Shown one piece after another: positions 63,499-64,000 of a stretch of 64,000 nucleotides of DNA. The notes below the pieces were generated by a model. That model was given only the letters and a program-made list of their open reading frames with translations, had not been told where the DNA came from and did not search any database. Numbering within the stretch: the stretch's first letter is position 1; the number at the start of each line of letters is the position of its first letter. Made by a program: the position numbers and the translations under genes. The stretch lies in the IMG/VR virus record IMGVR_UViG_3300035703_000016, positions 94,435 to 158,434 of that record; one strand, given 5' to 3'. Origin of the DNA: a virus.

Positions 63499-64000
63499 TT
63501 AAATTGTTTGTTTTTCAAGTTCGGCACATCTTACAATATCCTTCATGCTTTCTTCGTTGTTTACATAAAACATTGTAGGGGATACTTTAATGTGACTACT
63601 TGCATTATATATAGTCATTGCAGCAAAACAAGTATCTGTTTTACTTTCCAATTCCTTACCAGCTTCCCCAGCCAATACGACTACCCAACCAGCACGGCAA
63701 TGTGTAGTATCGCAAGTATGCCATGTAGACATATCTAGAGCACAATCAACCGATGTTACTTGTAATATTGATTGATGTATATTACTAATAGTTGGGGGTA
63801 CAAAGTTCTCATTGTTATTTATTGTTAAATTTAAAGAACTGCAAGAACTACAAGAACTACAAGAACTACAAGAACTACAATCACTACAATCATTGCAATA
63901 ACTGCAATAATTACAAGAACTGCAAGAAATGCAATTATGACAATAACTGCAATAATTACAAGAACTACAATCACTACAATAACTACAATCACTACAATCA
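63499..64000 (-). CDS. Cys-X-X repeat protein 2, C-terminal part (runs off window)
   Basis: The frame ending at 63499 stays open to the window edge, so the gene extends beyond 64000. At the edge it encodes Cys-X-X turns (CSDCSYCSDCSSCNYC...) down to about 63838, then a linker (LNLTINNNENFVPPTISN), then the C-terminal domain MSTWHTCDTTHCRAGWVVVLAGEAGKELE...CFAAMTIYNASSHIKVSPTMF. That domain often follows pentapeptide-type repeats in other phages; here Cys-X-X turns take their place. Starting the gene at the internal ATG at 63732 would miss the repeats. Confidence 0.7.
   Translation of the reverse strand, partial: DCSDCSYCSDCSSCNYCSYCHNCISCSSCNYCSYCNDCSDCSSCSSCSSCSSCSSLNLTINNNENFVPPTISNIHQSILQVTSVDCALDMSTWHTCDTTHCRAGWVVVLAGEAGKELESKTDTCFAAMTIYNASSHIKVSPTMFYVNNEESMKDIVRCAELEKQTI
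63874..63997. repeat. 124-bp identical repeat, copy 2
   Basis: Perfect copy of 60017-60140; identity stops at 63998 (t against g) and at 63873 (a against t). Confidence 0.9.

Overview
The window is one side of a large, AT-rich genome (roughly 28-30% GC by eye) of a T4-like contractile-tailed phage. The evidence is a baseplate run with gp5-like, gp25-like and gp6-like proteins, a gp46/gp47-type recombination nuclease, a DnaG-type primase, a gp55-like sigma factor and a large tRNA array. A host in the Bacteroidota is inferred from three things: starts lack Shine-Dalgarno sequences and sit in A-rich leaders; the phage tmRNA tag ends GEYAVAA, like the GE..YA.AA tags of that phylum; and the tail protein carries Cys-containing modules familiar from phages of that phylum. 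No terminase, capsid, sheath or DNA polymerase gene lies in the window.

Layout. (1) 14-8133, minus: endolysin (GH19), small virion or assembly-type proteins, a zincin and an 815-aa protein with three nucleotide-transfer modules. (2) 8426-12486, minus: single-chain SbcD-SbcC nuclease and primase. (3) 12514-12676: divergent control region with a G tract. (4) 12677-32107, plus: glutaredoxin-like, HD and sigma genes, then spike, baseplate wedge and tail-tip/receptor-binding genes, ending at a terminator near 32165. (5) 32218-44423, minus: kinase, exported glucosaminidase, UV endonuclease, thymidylate synthase, nucleotidyltransferase, SmpB, RNA ligase, holin and spanin candidates, phosphoesterase. 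(6) 44156-54428, minus: 23 tRNAs for 19 amino acids (no intact lysine tRNA), including an initiator tRNA, plus a tmRNA, interspersed with a DinG/XPD helicase, polynucleotide kinase, cREC protein, YkuK-like protein and an HNH cassette that splits a tRNA. (7) 54572-64000, minus: accessory genes, among them a macro domain protein, SH3/KOW-like 'KVGD' proteins and two cysteine-repeat proteins, the second running off the window.

How it works together (inference): the phage seems equipped to keep translation running during infection. It carries its own tRNAs, tmRNA plus SmpB for ribosome rescue, and RNA end-healing and sealing enzymes (ligase, kinase, cREC, macro domain) able to repair nuclease-damaged tRNA and clear ADP-ribose phosphate by-products. 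Two recurrent DNA motifs suggest two transcription classes: a fixed 29-nt element ([T/G/A]TGTCAA-N10-TANATTTACA) before accessory genes and tRNA runs, and a TATTTATA box before structural and lysis genes, possibly served by the gp55-like sigma. The most striking points are the tmRNA/SmpB pair, the 124-bp identical repeat shared by two Cys-X-X repeat genes, the HNH-split tRNA and the triple-module nucleotidyltransferase protein.
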